Positions 46,738 to 58,012 of a DNA stretch of 64,000 bases are shown piece by piece. The stretch lies in NCBI GenBank assembly GCA_963969495.1, contig OZ018330.1, forward strand, positions 73,030,171 through 73,094,170, written 5' to 3'. Both the position numbers and the translations under genes were made by a program. Each line of letters starts with the position of its first letter. Position 1 is the first letter of the stretch. The notes beneath the pieces were generated by a model that did not search any database, was not told where the DNA came from, and was given only the letters and a program-made list of their open reading frames with translations. This stretch comes from Ceratothoa steindachneri (lineage: Eukaryota > Arthropoda > Malacostraca > Isopoda > Cymothoidae).

Positions 46738-46866
46738 TGCTTCATTTTGCGACGGTGGGGGCGTGGAAGTGGCACTAACCTAGTGTACCTGGTGAGAAGT
46801 AGGGTGCTTCATTTTGCGACGGTGGGGGCGTGGAAGTGGCACTAACCTAGTGTACCTGGTGAGAAG
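46738..46866. repeat. 67-bp tandem duplication in the gag-pol junction
   Basis: The block TGCTTCATTTTGCGACGGTG ... CCTGGTGAGAAG starts at 46738 and again at 46805, almost identical. Sixty-seven is not a multiple of three, so it shifts the frame just after gag. Confidence 0.95.
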
Positions 46867-47650
46867 GAGGGGTGCTTCTAAACCGCGGGTTTTGAGGGCA
46901 ATTGCTACTCACGTTACCAGGAGCTCTACAGGAATAGCACTCGATGGAGCTTTTCGGGAACGACGAAGCAAGGGGGTTGAGAGCAAAGGGCTTAATATCA
47001 CGGTGGTCCGACGAGAAGAGGGGTTTGGGTTTGGCGGGCCCAGTCACCTTAACGATCTTATTCCCATTATTAAGAACAAATTGGTTCTTGCTGGTTTTGG
47101 ATTTAGAAGATGGGGGTTCTGATTTCTTCCCTTCTTTCGGATAGCAGTTGTGTCTAGCCGAGTAGACGTCTGCTTCCTCAATGCATTTCTTGAAAGTACG
47201 GTACCTCCAATCCTTCACGAAGGATCTGATTTCCATGGGGAGCGACCCAAGAAATTGGTCCTTGAGGACGAAATCGACCAGGGTTTCGTATTCATGAGGC
47301 ACCTTGGACGCGTCAATACAAAAATTAAAATCATGCTATATGGAGTAGTCGAACTGTCGGAAGGTCTGGTTTGGTTGAATGCGACAGTGCCTAAATTTAG
47401 CTCGGTAGAAATCCGGGGTCATGTTGTAAGCAGCAAGCAACTCGGCTTTTAACGATGAGTAATCAATTGTTTCCTCTGATGGGAGTGAGATAATATCCTT
47501 GATGGTAACTCAACAGGGGCAATAATTGTGCTATGCCGTCCGTCTCGATGTCCCACTGGCTCACATCGAAGATCTTTTCAAAGCGGGTTAGATAAGTACC
47601 GAAGTCTTCGCCTTCTTTAAAGACGGGGGGGGGGGGGGTATGGTCGCAGA
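46847..47650 (-). pseudogene. Gag with degenerate CCHC knuckle
   Basis: Open minus frame 46847-47303: MPHEYETLVDFVLKDQFLGS, LPMEIRSFVKDWRYRTFKKC, a basic linker (KKSEPPSSKSKTSKNQFVLN) and a knuckle ECYSCRAPGNVSSNCPQNPR. The form C-X2-C-X4-N-X4-C shows the zinc-binding His replaced by Asn. The stretch FEKIFDVSQWDIETDGIAQL-like text upstream (about 47500-47620) is Gag-like too but in other frames. YETLVD..L.DQFL.S.P.E+..FV+D capsid-like wording matches the SCAN-like Gag region of gypsy elements. Confidence 0.78.
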
Positions 47651-48449
47651 CTGCAGTTTTTCTAGTCTAGAACTTGAGGAATTTATGTAGAGCGTCTCGT
47701 TCCTCGCTCTGCTCATTTCCAATTCGTGAGAACGAATTCTCTCTCTTTATTCTCGTTTCTTTTCTTCTTCTTCTCTTCTTTCGGCTCTTTCTCTTCTTTC
47801 TTCTTCCTGGATATAGGCCATCGGATTTTTGCCACCGAGTCCGAGTGACTCATCTTGGTTCTTGAAAAATTTCAAACGATGACATGCTGGTTTCACGCGA
47901 TGGGAATAACGACAAGAATTAAATTAACGAACGACAATAAATATGGCGGAATTATGGATCCTTTTACGCACGAGCGGGAGTGCGAATGGTTTTGCTAAAC
48001 AAAGGAAAACACGAACAATAAGAAGGGAGGGGGGGGGGGCGAAACACTAGCGAGAGAGCTTTTGCGCTCGAGATTTCAACGTGATTGAGACGATAGTTAT
48101 TACAGCACTGCTAGCACAGCAATGCGAAGAATAATACTCTTTTCCTATACCTTCAACTTACGGCACGAGATGAAACCTTGAAAGACAAACATTCAATTTC
48201 GTGGGGGAATAAAATTAATAGTTAAACACGGTCACTCGACAATCATTTTCCCCCCAAATAAATAAATGTCACTAATGTAGACATTCCTGGTTATTCTTTC
48301 CTCGTAGCTGTCACTGTTTTAGTGTCCTGCTATTTATCTCTCTTGTTCGGTTGCTGCCTTGAAAGCACAACACAATTAATTTAGACTTTCAATCCATCCT
48401 CGCACCACTGCAACGAAGTTTATTTATTTTATTATCAAAAAGGCGAAAA

Positions 48450-48470
48450 CCAACGAGGATCTGCACCAAA
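48450..48470 (-). other. Possible primer-binding site of the gypsy-type element
   Basis: Minus-strand TTTGGTGCAGATCCTCGTTG follows ATAAACA. TGGTGCA is how PBS sequences often begin (complement of a tRNA 3' CCA end). Its position, 800 bp upstream of gag, is plausible. No matching 3' LTR was found, so this is tentative. Confidence 0.3.
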
Positions 48471-48479
48471 ATGTTTATG

Positions 48480-49736
48480 AAAATAGGCTCGTAGTGAAAG
48501 AGGGAGTGCTGAGTGGAAGGGAGAAATGTGATTGAGAGGAGACTACTTGTGACTCAATAGATGGGGAGGGCTCCCCTTCTCCTGAAGATGGGAAAGAGAA
48601 TTGGGCTTGAGACGCAGAATGAGCGAAATTCATTGAGGCGTGAATAATTTGTCCCCTCGCGGCTACATCGGGCAGGATGCAGGGTGCTCCTCATCTAGAC
48701 CAAGTAAGGTTCTGTGTAAAATAAACAGACCTAACAGACCTAAAATGAACTGCTTCATTTTGGCTGTTTTAGCAGTTACTTTTTTCGCCACAGGACACAA
48801 AATCGCCGTCCCCCTCCCTGGGGGCACGAAGGTGGGACGAAGACATAAGGGGACACCATCAACCCGTGTCCTGGGCCCGGGAAATGATAGATACTAGATC
48901 CATTAGGAGGGATTAGTGACATTTAGGGATCCACGAATAAAGACACTATCAATCCTTCCCACACCTAAAACCCCACTACCACTCATTTTTGTCATCTTGG
49001 CTAGACCCCCTCGAGGCCGTGTTAGGTGTACAACTGGCACCTAAAAGATTACGCGCCCTCCAAGGCCTAACACCCACCAGAAGATCTGCGGCTATGTATC
49101 GCCCACACATTTTTGCTTCCCCCATAAACTTCACAGATTTCTTTTCTACAAGCCTTCTGGCGAAGATGCACTCGTTGGTTTTCTCTTATGTTAGAAAGTA
49201 TTTTCTTGACAGATGGATTCCCCTCTTTCCTCTTTTGTATATATGGGTTTCTTCTGCCTATCTAACACTCTTTTCTGTCTATCTTTCATGTGTTTGAGAA
49301 TCCCTTTTTTGTTTAAAGATCTTCGATTGTTGAAATACGATAGTTAAGTGGTCGGCGGAGTTAAGTGTTCATTTTAGAAGCAATGGATCAGGAGGGGAAT
49401 TCGTATTTTCAAAGTTAGAGAACCAAAAATCACTATTAGAACCAGATGTTCATGCTTTATCGTGTTTCAGCGGGCAATTCTTTAATCGTGGCGTCCGTTT
49501 CCTTTAACATTTCCTTTTACCTTTCCCAATTAACTTTTCTCCCTTTAAATATAATATTTGTATCGTTTGTAAATTAACTGTAAGTTAGTTATACCTCCTT
49601 ACGGGAATAGCGTAAGTGCTTAGCTTCATTGTTTTGTATTGGTTTAATCTTGTACTCTCAAATAATTTACGTTACAAGAAAATTTGATTCCCTTTTATGT
49701 ACTGTTAAATCAACGCAGTTCCGGTTCAATTTTTTA
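48480..49736. other. Unassigned; possibly 5' LTR of the gypsy-type element in part
   Basis: If the PBS call is right, an LTR should lie within about 48471-48900. I could not find its 3' counterpart. A plus frame at 48989-49297 is unrecognised. Confidence 0.3.
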
Positions 49737-50410
49737 TCTAAATAATGAATGCCTCATAAAAAACATGAACTCTACAAAGGAAATTTTAATCATTTCGTTC
49801 AGGCTGTAAGGTACAGCCTCTTTCAAATTCACTCCTATTATCAAACTTTAACACCTTATTTTCAAATATTCAATTCATCTTTCATCCTTTTCTACAAATA
49901 AATAGCAACTGATGAGATAATTTGGGACTCAACTCGTCTCTAAACATTTCTGGGAAGTCATTTAACTTTTCCCCAAAAGAGTAAGTTGCCCACCCGAAAC
50001 AATCATAGTCAGTTGCGTACACTAGAGCCTTTTATTAGCCAGTAAAGATTAGCCCCCCGTCCCTTACATCTGGAGAAGTCGATACTAACATTTAATTTTA
50101 AGTAACACAAGCAGAATCTGGTCTGGAAGCAGGAAGTTGTGACACTCGCCTTTCACCATTTATATGGCGATTGCCACGATCACCGAAGCTCGCAATCCCA
50201 ATCTCTTGTCCAACGTATTTGAATTTCTACTCAATGGATAGTTATATCCAACATTTTATTTGTTTTAAGGCCAATTTAGCTTCCAGCCTTTTAAAGAGGC
50301 TTCGTTTTACAACTAGAAATCACCTGTTACCAAAGAATAGCTTTTTTCAAATAGAACGAACGGATTAAAAATTGTCCGTGGATGTTTTTATGAGGCATCC
50401 ATTATTTAGG
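49737..50410. mobile_element. 674-bp MITE with ~28-bp TIRs and TA duplication
   Basis: Left TCTAAATAATGAATGCCTCA and right (minus strand) CCTAAATAATGGATGCCTCA agree over about 28 bases, continuing TAAAAAACAT / TAAAAACAT. TA flanks both sides (49735-49736 and 50411-50412). No transposase is readable inside. Size and TA duplication fit a Tc1/mariner-derived nonautonomous element. Confidence 0.85.
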
Positions 50411-51483
50411 TAAATAATGGAAAAGGAGATGCGTTACGGGAGGCTTACTAATGTAACTAATTCTGTTGGGTTAATGATCATTTTGATCTAGTAGGTTGGG
50501 GCAGGAGACGAAATAGTAAATATTATAGAAGAAAAACTGAAAATTCTGAGTAAAGGGGAGGGAAGGAGCAAACAATGACTTTAAAAGATCATATAATACG
50601 TGAGGTATAAACATTATAAAAAAAAAGAGAATAATGAAATGTATTTGCATGCATAAAAAAATAAGTAAGGAATGAAATAAAGAAAATTGAAACAATAATA
50701 ATAATATTGAACCACGTGAACGAGTCATGAAGATGGATCTTAAAATCATATAGGAAGCTGCTATTAATAACCTTTGCAAGGAGATCATTGCCAAATTGCC
50801 ACTTCGGAACCTTTTCCACTTTTCCTTACCTTCACCTCTCGGGATTGCAATGTTGGTCTACATCATTTTCGATCTTTGCAATTCAATGACCACCTTAATA
50901 GATTGAAGTATGCACAATTCTTTTACCCCTAGAAAAAAGGGAAGAATTTGAACCTTGTCCCTAATAATGTTGTTTACAAATATCAAAGTTCCCGATTTAC
51001 CAAATTCAAAATAATATACATATCTTCGTTGGTTGAATGTTTCCCACCGCGGTGGTCTTCAACCTCGCACTAATAGAAGTAAAATTCCATTTTTTCCTGT
51101 GGCAGTTAAAAGGGTCACTTCTGCTCATTCGAGCGGTGACTCCTGCCTTGGCCGATTCTGGAGTTTGTTTTTTCCCCCCATATTTTGGAGTGTGAGAAGG
51201 GCGTTTCCATGCCTTTTTAACTTACCACCACGCAATATCATTCTCTCAATTTTAGAAAGGTGACGGCAACGCGAATTATATTAGAAGAAAGGTAATTGGT
51301 CTATCGGGAACATTAAAAATCACCCTATTCCTGAATCTCTCGAGGTTTCGAGCAGTAGTACACTGATGTTGTTAACTGCGGCGAAGGAAGCAGGTCTTTG
51401 GGTAATGCAACTTGCGTTTTGTGTTCATCTTCTGTCCGCATCGATTCGATGGCGGAAGGTATCCAGCTAAAGTCAATGCTACC
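50411..51483. other. No recognised feature
   Basis: Mixed composition; no coding motif or repeat boundary recognised. Confidence 0.4.
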
Positions 51484-51710
51484 AAAGGTAGCATTAACCA
51501 CCAGGTGGCTTCACCTAGTGGCTAGAGGTGCTAAATCGGCCATTTTTAGATATGAAGGTCAAACCAATGGCACAAGGGGTAAGTGAGGTTTCTGATTCCA
51601 AATCTGATGTCAGCTGACCACCCGGTGGAGTCACCTAGTGGATAGGTATCTAAATTGGCCATTTTTTATATATCACAGGTGAAACCAAGGTCAACAAGGG
51701 TGATTGTCAC
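51484..51710. repeat. Imperfect tandem duplication, ~115-bp period
   Basis: CCACCAGGTGGCTTCACCTA recurs as CCACCCGGTGGAGTCACCTA, and CTAAATCGGCCATTTTT recurs as CTAAATTGGCCATTTTTT. Each unit contains CCACC-(A/C)-GGTGG plus CACCTAGTGG, short inverted words. Old duplication. Confidence 0.75.
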
Positions 51711-51883
51711 AGAGCTAATGAATTGTTTTACTAGTTTGTATTTGAACTCTTCATTTTAAAAGTAATTAAAGCAGCTTATAATCTTGATTGATTTTCGTTG
51801 CAGGTGCAGTAGACCAGGTCCCTCTAGTCTTTCTTCTAAACTTTGAAGGGAAGTTTTTATTTATTTATTCTTTTGCTAAGGGA

Positions 51884-51925
51884 ACTCAAGTGGCACTCAA
51901 GTGGCACTCAAGTGGCACTTGAGTG
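51884..51925. repeat. 11-bp tandem repeat ending in a 21-bp palindrome
   Basis: ACTCAAGTGGC occurs three times in a row from 51884. The last unit joins CACTTGAGTG to form CACTCAAGTG-G-CACTTGAGTG (51905-51925), a perfect inverted repeat with a one-base spacer. Confidence 0.93.
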
Positions 51926-52879
51926 AAAGAATGAAATCTCTGGTGTGAATAATTGATTTTTATGCCGAGGATTTTTCCGATTTATTAACTTTTATCAGAG
52001 AAGTGGTCTACCTATTATCCAGGATGCCTATTCTGTATACTAATGCGCGCCTGCTTATTGATTAATCTTCTAGGCTCTGTGTAGCTCTACGTGACCTTTT
52101 ATTTACTATTATTCCTTTTTTTTTAACTCGTCTTTTTTTCGATTGCAGCACGTTGTCAAATCTCATTCCATTTGTAGACTTCGATATGGTAACCTTTGTC
52201 GCTTGATGATGTCACAGGGCGTGAGTTTGATTGATCAATCGTGTAGTTTAAGTTTCTTTTGTCTTTTGCTTCACATTTGTCCATAATTTATATTTGACTT
52301 GTGAAGTGCTTTTGCACCCCTGCATCGTCTATTCTTCTTGAAGTGTACCTTAACTAGTGTGTTGTGGTATAATGAATTCGGCATGGCCATCCTAGACTCT
52401 GATTTAAGGTTCCTGAGTCGGAGAGAATCTGTAATTTATTTATTTTTTTTCTTTTCCTCTCTAATATGGTTCTTGATTACAAACTTAAATTACCCCCAAA
52501 ATATTTGAGTTGCGAAGTTGGTGAAAATTAACTCCTCTTATACACAAATTCAACCTACCAGGCGTTCAACACTATTCTTTTTAAGACTGCAACTGTTTTT
52601 TTTCACTGCTATGCTCTATTGCATTTTAGCAGTAGTCATTGATCACAATCAAGTAAAATTTCGTGGTAACTATACTTTCAAACCTAAATCGAATCTAAAT
52701 CATAATAATCTCTGATAAAATTCCCATTCTTCTTTCTTTACAAATTGGGCATTTAGAATTTCACTTCAATATGGCGCAGCGGAATATCTTTTCCTTTAGC
52801 TAAAAATGCGATGGCGCCAGATGTTCAAATACAGAGGAGGCTTAAAATAATTATTTTCTTTCTACGGGCCGATTATGCC
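51926..52879. other. No recognised feature
   Basis: AT-rich; no coding motif seen. Confidence 0.4.
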
Positions 52880-53250
52880 CTGCATAAAACCGATAAAGAT
52901 AAGACAGAAAGACCTTGTTAGAATCGTTCCTGGTAAAGATGCAGAAAGAAAGGTGCCGCGAGTCCCAATATCCAAACCATATCATACGAAACAGAATTGT
53001 GGATATGAGCAAGAATATTTTGAAATGTGTAATTGATGATATCAAGGAGTCTCCAGTGAAAATATTATTGCAATTGGATGAATATACAGATTTTTCTCAT
53101 TGTTGTCCGGTTTATCATATAAGGAGAGGCGGTAAATCACAATTTATTTTGAGACAGTAAAACCCACCACCAAAGCGCAGGATGTATTCAATTTGGTGAC
53201 ATATGCAATTCTTCTTAAGATGTGGATTTAGTATAAACATTATTGGTTCT
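52880..53250 (+). pseudogene. hAT transposase fragment, N-terminal half (ZBED5-like)
   Basis: Plus-strand 52915-53160 encodes NRIVDMSKNILKCVIDDIKE, SPVKILLQLDEYTDFSHCCP and further text; after a frameshift, QDVFNLVTYAILL. R..DM...I...+......  F.LQLDE.TD.S is the first catalytic region of hAT transposases of the SCAND3/ZBED5 group, with the Asp in LQLDE. A different hAT lineage from 13.7-15.3 kb. Continues, with ~900 bp of other sequence between, at 54190. Confidence 0.75.
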
Positions 53251-53599
53251 GTATGTAAAGATAACACTCCGATTTTGAGGTTACAGCACTCATGAAACGA
53301 AAAATTCCTGGTATCATCTATTAAGATTAGAGCCTCTTGCACCGTCTTACACATATGTCTGTGTGAGCGTGAACGCATGTCCGTCGAGGGAGGATAGCAT
53401 GTATTCGGTTCTGTCCGTCGTGGGTTAGTCCTCCCCCCTCCCCTCTCTCTTTGCCATTGAACACGGATCAGAGCGGTTTATGGTTATATGAGGAGGAAGA
53501 GAGCGTTTCCGCATATTTGGGCAAGTCAGGATGCCTTCCGCCCCCACTCTCTTCCCAACTTTATCATCCCCAAACTCATTCCCGGTTCCTTGAAAATTC

Positions 53600-53860
53600 A
53601 TTTGCAAGAGGCACTCCCTCATAAAACAGTTCCGAAATTTGAAAGAGAAAGAAGCCTCAAGCTTTTCTCTGAAATTATCCTCAAACTCCCAAACTCATGG
53701 ACTCTGCGACAGAACAGTTCCGAAGTTTGAAGAAGAAAGAACTCTCTAAAACTCTCCTCAAACTCTTAAACTCATGGACTCGGCCACACAGAACACTTTC
53801 GAAGCTGGAAGAAAGAACTCAAAGCTCAACTTTACCACGGTACCTAGAACCAACTCTTCC
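53600..53860. repeat. Degenerate ~85-bp repeat of CTCAAACTC-type words
   Basis: Blocks such as AACTCATGGACTC, ACAGTTCCGAAGTTTGAA and CTCTCCTCAAACTC recur three times (near 53625, 53690 and 53770). More CTCAAACTCATCT words continue to 54030. Confidence 0.7.
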
Positions 53861-54189
53861 CTTAGCGTGAGTTTGCGCGTCCATTTTACTCTTCCTCGAA
53901 TTGGTTCGGCGTGTTTCCTCGAATTCATATCAAACTTATCTCAAAACTTTGCTCTAACTCATCTTTCTAAACTTTCATCGAACCCAGCTCTCTAAACTCT
54001 ACTCAAACTCATCTAGCTCAACTAAAACTCATTTATGGATGCCCTATCTCTCACCTAAATGTATTTGTACCTTCGGAGCTTCAAATTCATACATACCTTT
54101 CTATCTATTCCGAGCCATTAACTAAACTCCATCTAACAAGAGCATCGTTTTGATAATCTCTGGAGAGGCAAATTATCTTTCCAAATAAA

Positions 54190-54640
54190 TCGGAGACGAG
54201 CGCTTCTCTCCAGTTACAGCCCATGAAATGTTGGCTTTATTCAAGGGTAAAATGCCATTGTGGATCAGCAATATGGAGAGAGGGGATTTTGCTTGGTTTC
54301 CATCATTAGAAGTCATTAATGCAAATGAGTTTATCATTCCATTGTATCTGCTGCAATAAAAAAAACACCTGCAATGTTGTCAAATGCTTTCGATGGTTAC
54401 TTCTGTGAATGGGCTTTGAATGTTTGTGATCGTTGGATAAGAAATCCGTTTTTATTTCAACTAAATCATATTCATGGTGAAGATCCTTTGAAAGAAGAAA
54501 TAACTGATATCAAATATAACCTGGGGGGCATCGAAAATGGAGGTCGATGAGAAGTCGTTAGAAAACATTTGAGCGTCACAGTTGGAAGCATTTCTGAACC
54601 TTGCAATAAAAGCATTCGAAATCCTTCTCTCGCTTGGAAC
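54190..54640 (+). pseudogene. hAT transposase fragment, C-terminal part
   Basis: Plus-strand readings near 54220-54300 (KMPLWISNMERGDFAWFPSL) and 54430-54530 (RWIRNPFLFQLNHIHGEDPL, KEEITDIKYNL) match the region of ZBED5-like hAT proteins in which WI.NPF precedes a run of L..EE..L.DL. Same strand and family as 52880-53250, so the two pieces are probably one element with intervening loss or insertion. Confidence 0.6.
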
Positions 54641-54727
54641 CCAGTTATGAATTTTATAAATAACCTTTTACTAAGGTTCACTAAAGAACCTTAGTAAAAT
54701 TGAAAGATTTGGGGCTATAAAAAATAC

Positions 54728-55350
54728 AGGGTATGTAATGTATTTGAGACAGATTTATACTTACACAAAAATAACCCTTAGAAACAAATACTAATGTCTT
54801 TTTGGCTGAAAAAGTTGTGAGGATAAGAATAAACATTGTTTTGTAATTTTATTCAATAAAGTCTCCTTCAGCTTCGATAACGGCTTCTATGCGATGTCTG
54901 AATCGCCTACAGGCTAGGATCAAGTGGTTCTTGTTCATATTTGACTAAGGAAGCTTTTAGGGATTCTTTAGTATTATGAGGGTGCTTATTAAACTCATTT
55001 TCAACTACGCTTCCTACATAAGAGTCCAATGGATTGAGATCTGGGGAGCCAGGAGGCCAAATGTTAGGGGTTATGTGATGATGAAAATTTCAGCCATCCA
55101 TTTCAGCTTTGGTTGAGCCTTGGTGTGATAGTGCCGAGTCTTGTTGAAACACATAAGGTCTTCCGTTGCGTACATTGTCGATCCATGGCTCAACCATCTT
55201 TGGCATCTAACTTCTTGCAAACTTTGTACACGAAGGATCTGACGACTTTTAAAAAGCGTGCTATTTCTAAATTGCTGTGTTCAGTCTTTATAGCCACGAT
55301 AACTGCGTGCCTCTTCATTTCTTGTGTAAGCATAGGGCCTGCCATTGATA
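54728..55350 (-). pseudogene. Internally deleted Tc1/mariner transposase
   Basis: On the minus strand a helix-turn-helix region, KRHAVIVAIKTEHSNLEIAR then FLKVVRSFVYKVCKKLDAKD (about 55190-55320), is followed after only ~60 bp by the C-terminal catalytic region YVFQQDSALSHQGSTKAEMD, then IWPPGSPDLNPLDSYV near 55020-55060. The middle third of the protein is missing, so the copy was shortened internally. The 3' end near 54728 reads TACAGGGTATGTAATG on the plus strand, a TA|CAGGGT-type TIR. The other TIR is not evident. Different lineage from copies A and B. Confidence 0.82.
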
Positions 55351-55369
55351 ATTCTGAAATATAGAAAAT

Positions 55370-57748
55370 ATAAAGTCAAATATTATGCTGCTATAGTAAA
55401 AATAACATATGTCCTCGAATCCCTTATGCGCTCTGTAGAAACATAATCATTTGAATTTGCACCGAATTCCAATTTAAGAAGCGCCTTTCGCATATTTGAC
55501 ATATTGCATCCCGTTTTATTTCTCGCTTAAATCTGTAATATTCCCTTTCCCACTCCTAGTCCCATCACCTCTAAAAAATATTTTGGTTTAATGTCCTCCT
55601 AAAAAACAGGTGAGATTTATGTCGGAGTAGCTCCAAAGGACAATAATATAAATCACGCCATTTGCGTGTTTAATGGCGTGATTTCAAGAACTAGGGGAGA
55701 CTACGTACAAGGGAGGAATCACACAGGTGACAACGAGATAACGTTGAACAAAAATATACTTGAAAGGGAGTGTAATTTTGGCTTTCGCATGTGTTTTGAA
55801 TGGCAGGAACAAGTGTAAATAGAAACACAGCCATTCAGAAATACTCATTGAGCAACCTTTGCTGTGCTTAGTGGCATACAAAAAATGATTAATGGAATCC
55901 GGTAGGAATGGAAAGGAAAAGAATCCAGTGTGTGTGTGTGTGTGAGGGGGGGAGGGAGGAAAGGATGCAGCCAAATATTCAGACACAATTATGAGCAATA
56001 GAATTTGAGGGGCTAATGGCACATATACGGCTTCATATCTCAGGTACCGCATCATACATCAACGCACATGACAGCACACTGTATACACATCCGCTCGTCG
56101 CGGACCGGAGATAGCTACTTCAAATCGTTGGTTAGGATGTGTTCTAATTCTTCTTCTGTCCAGAATTGGGGTTGTGTAGCAATTCATTTCCTTTCTTGGT
56201 TTTTGTCGTTCCGGTTCATTCTTTCTTATCATTTACCATTTCCTGTAAGCCTAGCCCAATTCCACTAATTAGTACTCAACTTGACAATCGAATAGTCCAA
56301 TGGTGAGTTAATTCCATTTCTGCTCAACTCGACGATGATCCTCTACGAAATGACGGCGAGGCAGAGAATCAATCCTTCGGAATGTCGCCTTTAACTCGAG
56401 CCTCGAGGAGTGAATTTTCCACACTTCTTGTCCCCATTTTCCAGGAAATCAACGTTGGCGTTTGTTGTTAGTGTTCGTCACCCGCTACTCCAAGATAGGC
56501 CCAAGGTGAGACCACAGTTTAATCTTAGGATCCGAAAGGCTGGTTTCTACAATGCATTCCATTCGACGATTTACTTCTCCGATGTGGCTTAACTTCGCTT
56601 TGCACGGACACGGGGGGCGGTCCGGGGAGGGGCGTGGGCGCATTTGTAGCTCTCAATGCAAATTCGCGTAAAAGATTCCAAGGTACTGAAAAGAAGAAAA
56701 AGTTGACCATTCCCCATCTTTTCCACGTTTGGTCCCCTCCTCAGTCTAGTCAATAGTACTACACTATGCGTTCCTTCTCCGGTCAGTCGCCATTTTTTGA
56801 CTAGATGGCGTTGTGTCGAGAATAAAAAACACTAGGCGTGTGGTGGCATCAACCATGGGGTTAGCAATGTGTCCGACCTGGACGTAATTGATTTGAACCA
56901 GCCTCTCGGCGTCGCACCACCCGAATGAAATGGTAAAGTGGGCTGCTCCTAAACCACTCACAGAGGTTGAGTCCAAGGCTTCTTATTTATTCCACTCCCC
57001 CGTCCCCTCCCCTCCTCATTTCCTCCCCATCTCCATCAGGCCCGCAGATGATCCTGTTCGATGTGCGCGTGCGTATTTGCGTTGTGTGAGTGTGTACGCT
57101 CCAGATAAGATCTCACCGCTCTCCGGATGAGGCGAGCGAACCCCAGGAATCGACGCCTAAACGCTTACGCGTCACTCTTATCGTGCCCTTCCCCTCCAGG
57201 AAATGGGGTTGAGGATGGCGTGCTGGCAGCAGGGATACGTATGTGCGTCCAGAAGGGGTGGGTTGATGGGCGGGCGCATAGGTGGTGTGTAGGCGTAGGG
57301 GAATGAGGATGGTGTGGTCCATTTCAAACACTCTCTTGGTCAAGGCGGTTGGGTGGGGGTAGTGTTACTTGGGGGAGGCGAGGGGGTATCAGACTGACTG
57401 CTGGTTTCATCTGATTTCACTCAACCGGTTTCTAACACCAGTGAAATACTTCAACATACCCTTGGCCAAACGTATAAAGCACCACCCATAGATGTATATA
57501 TTTAACATATGTAATAAAGCTTTTTAGAATTTATCACATTATTCATAAATATGTAGGAAATTATATGAATTTTGCTAATATGTCTGAATATTTGGTTAAT
57601 ATGTTTAATTTAACCAGTATTTCTTATGTTTCAGTTTAAATTAATAACTCTTGTGTATTCAATATTTAAAACTAAAATAAATATCTATAAATATCTAAAC
57701 TATCTACAAATATCTAAAACTACATATTTATAACTAAAACTAAAGAAC
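55370..57748. other. No recognised gene; one short hairpin
   Basis: Mostly AT-rich to 56550, then GC-richer (56590-57370). A (GT)n run lies at 55928-55943. Otherwise no motif I can support, apart from the hairpin at 55650-55684. Confidence 0.4.
55650..55684. repeat. Perfect 13-bp hairpin
   Basis: AAATCACGCCATT (55650-55662), a nine-base spacer, then AATGGCGTGATTT (55672-55684). No U-run or gene beside it, so a terminator role is not supported. Confidence 0.9.
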
Positions 57749-57882
57749 TTGCAGAAGCACAGAGAGCACAAGATCTGCTACCAAATCATTATAAAACGAT
57801 ATCAAGAGAGCAAGAACTTTGTATTATGGAAGAGGAGTAACAGAAAACGCCTTACAACACCTAGAGAAGACATCTATTATTC

Positions 57883-58012
57883 GGGTTTCCTGGCCATCAT
57901 CAATTGGTTTAAGGAATTATTATATTTAAAGGCTAGATTAATACCCGCTTTTCCAAATCTAGCCTTTAAATATAATAATTCCTTAAACCAATTGATGATG
58001 GCCAGGAAACCC
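57883..58012. repeat. Perfect 57-bp inverted repeat in PLE-3
   Basis: Arms 57883-57939 and 57956-58012 are exact reverse complements with a 16-base spacer (AATACCCGCTTTTCCA). The right arm is PLE coding sequence; the left is its inverted copy. No mismatch, so the event is young or has been kept equal by conversion. Confidence 0.97.

Larger units (their letters stand above)
43610..47700 (-). mobile_element. Gmr1-like Ty3/gypsy retrotransposon, integrase before RT
   Basis: Reading the minus strand: gag with zinc knuckle, a poorly preserved stretch where protease would lie, integrase (H2C2 finger, DDE core, C-terminal GPY/F-like domain), reverse transcriptase and RNase H, ending at the stop 43610-43612. 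Sequence motifs are Ty3/gypsy, but integrase precedes reverse transcriptase, the order of Ty1/copia. That combination is known for Gmr1-like elements first described in deuterostomes. Domains are contiguous with no foreign insert between integrase and RT, so the order is not an assembly of two elements. LTRs were not identified. Many stops and frameshifts: inactive. Confidence 0.82.

Noticed and set aside
43610..47303. Two separate elements explaining integrase upstream of RT
   Set aside because: Integrase C-terminus and RT start are only ~120 bp apart, on the same strand, with no terminus or foreign sequence between them.
49905..49950. CTGATGA at 49909 as a hammerhead ribozyme
   Set aside because: No GAAA at a workable distance and no closing stem.
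55650..55684. Hairpin as a transcription terminator
   Set aside because: Eukaryotic context, no adjacent gene and no T run; only the inverted repeat itself is reported.
57749..57950. First third of the 170-codon PLE-3 frame as genuine PLE protein
   Set aside because: It includes the inverted arm of the perfect 57-bp repeat, so it reads antisense PLE sequence and not the natural N-terminal part.
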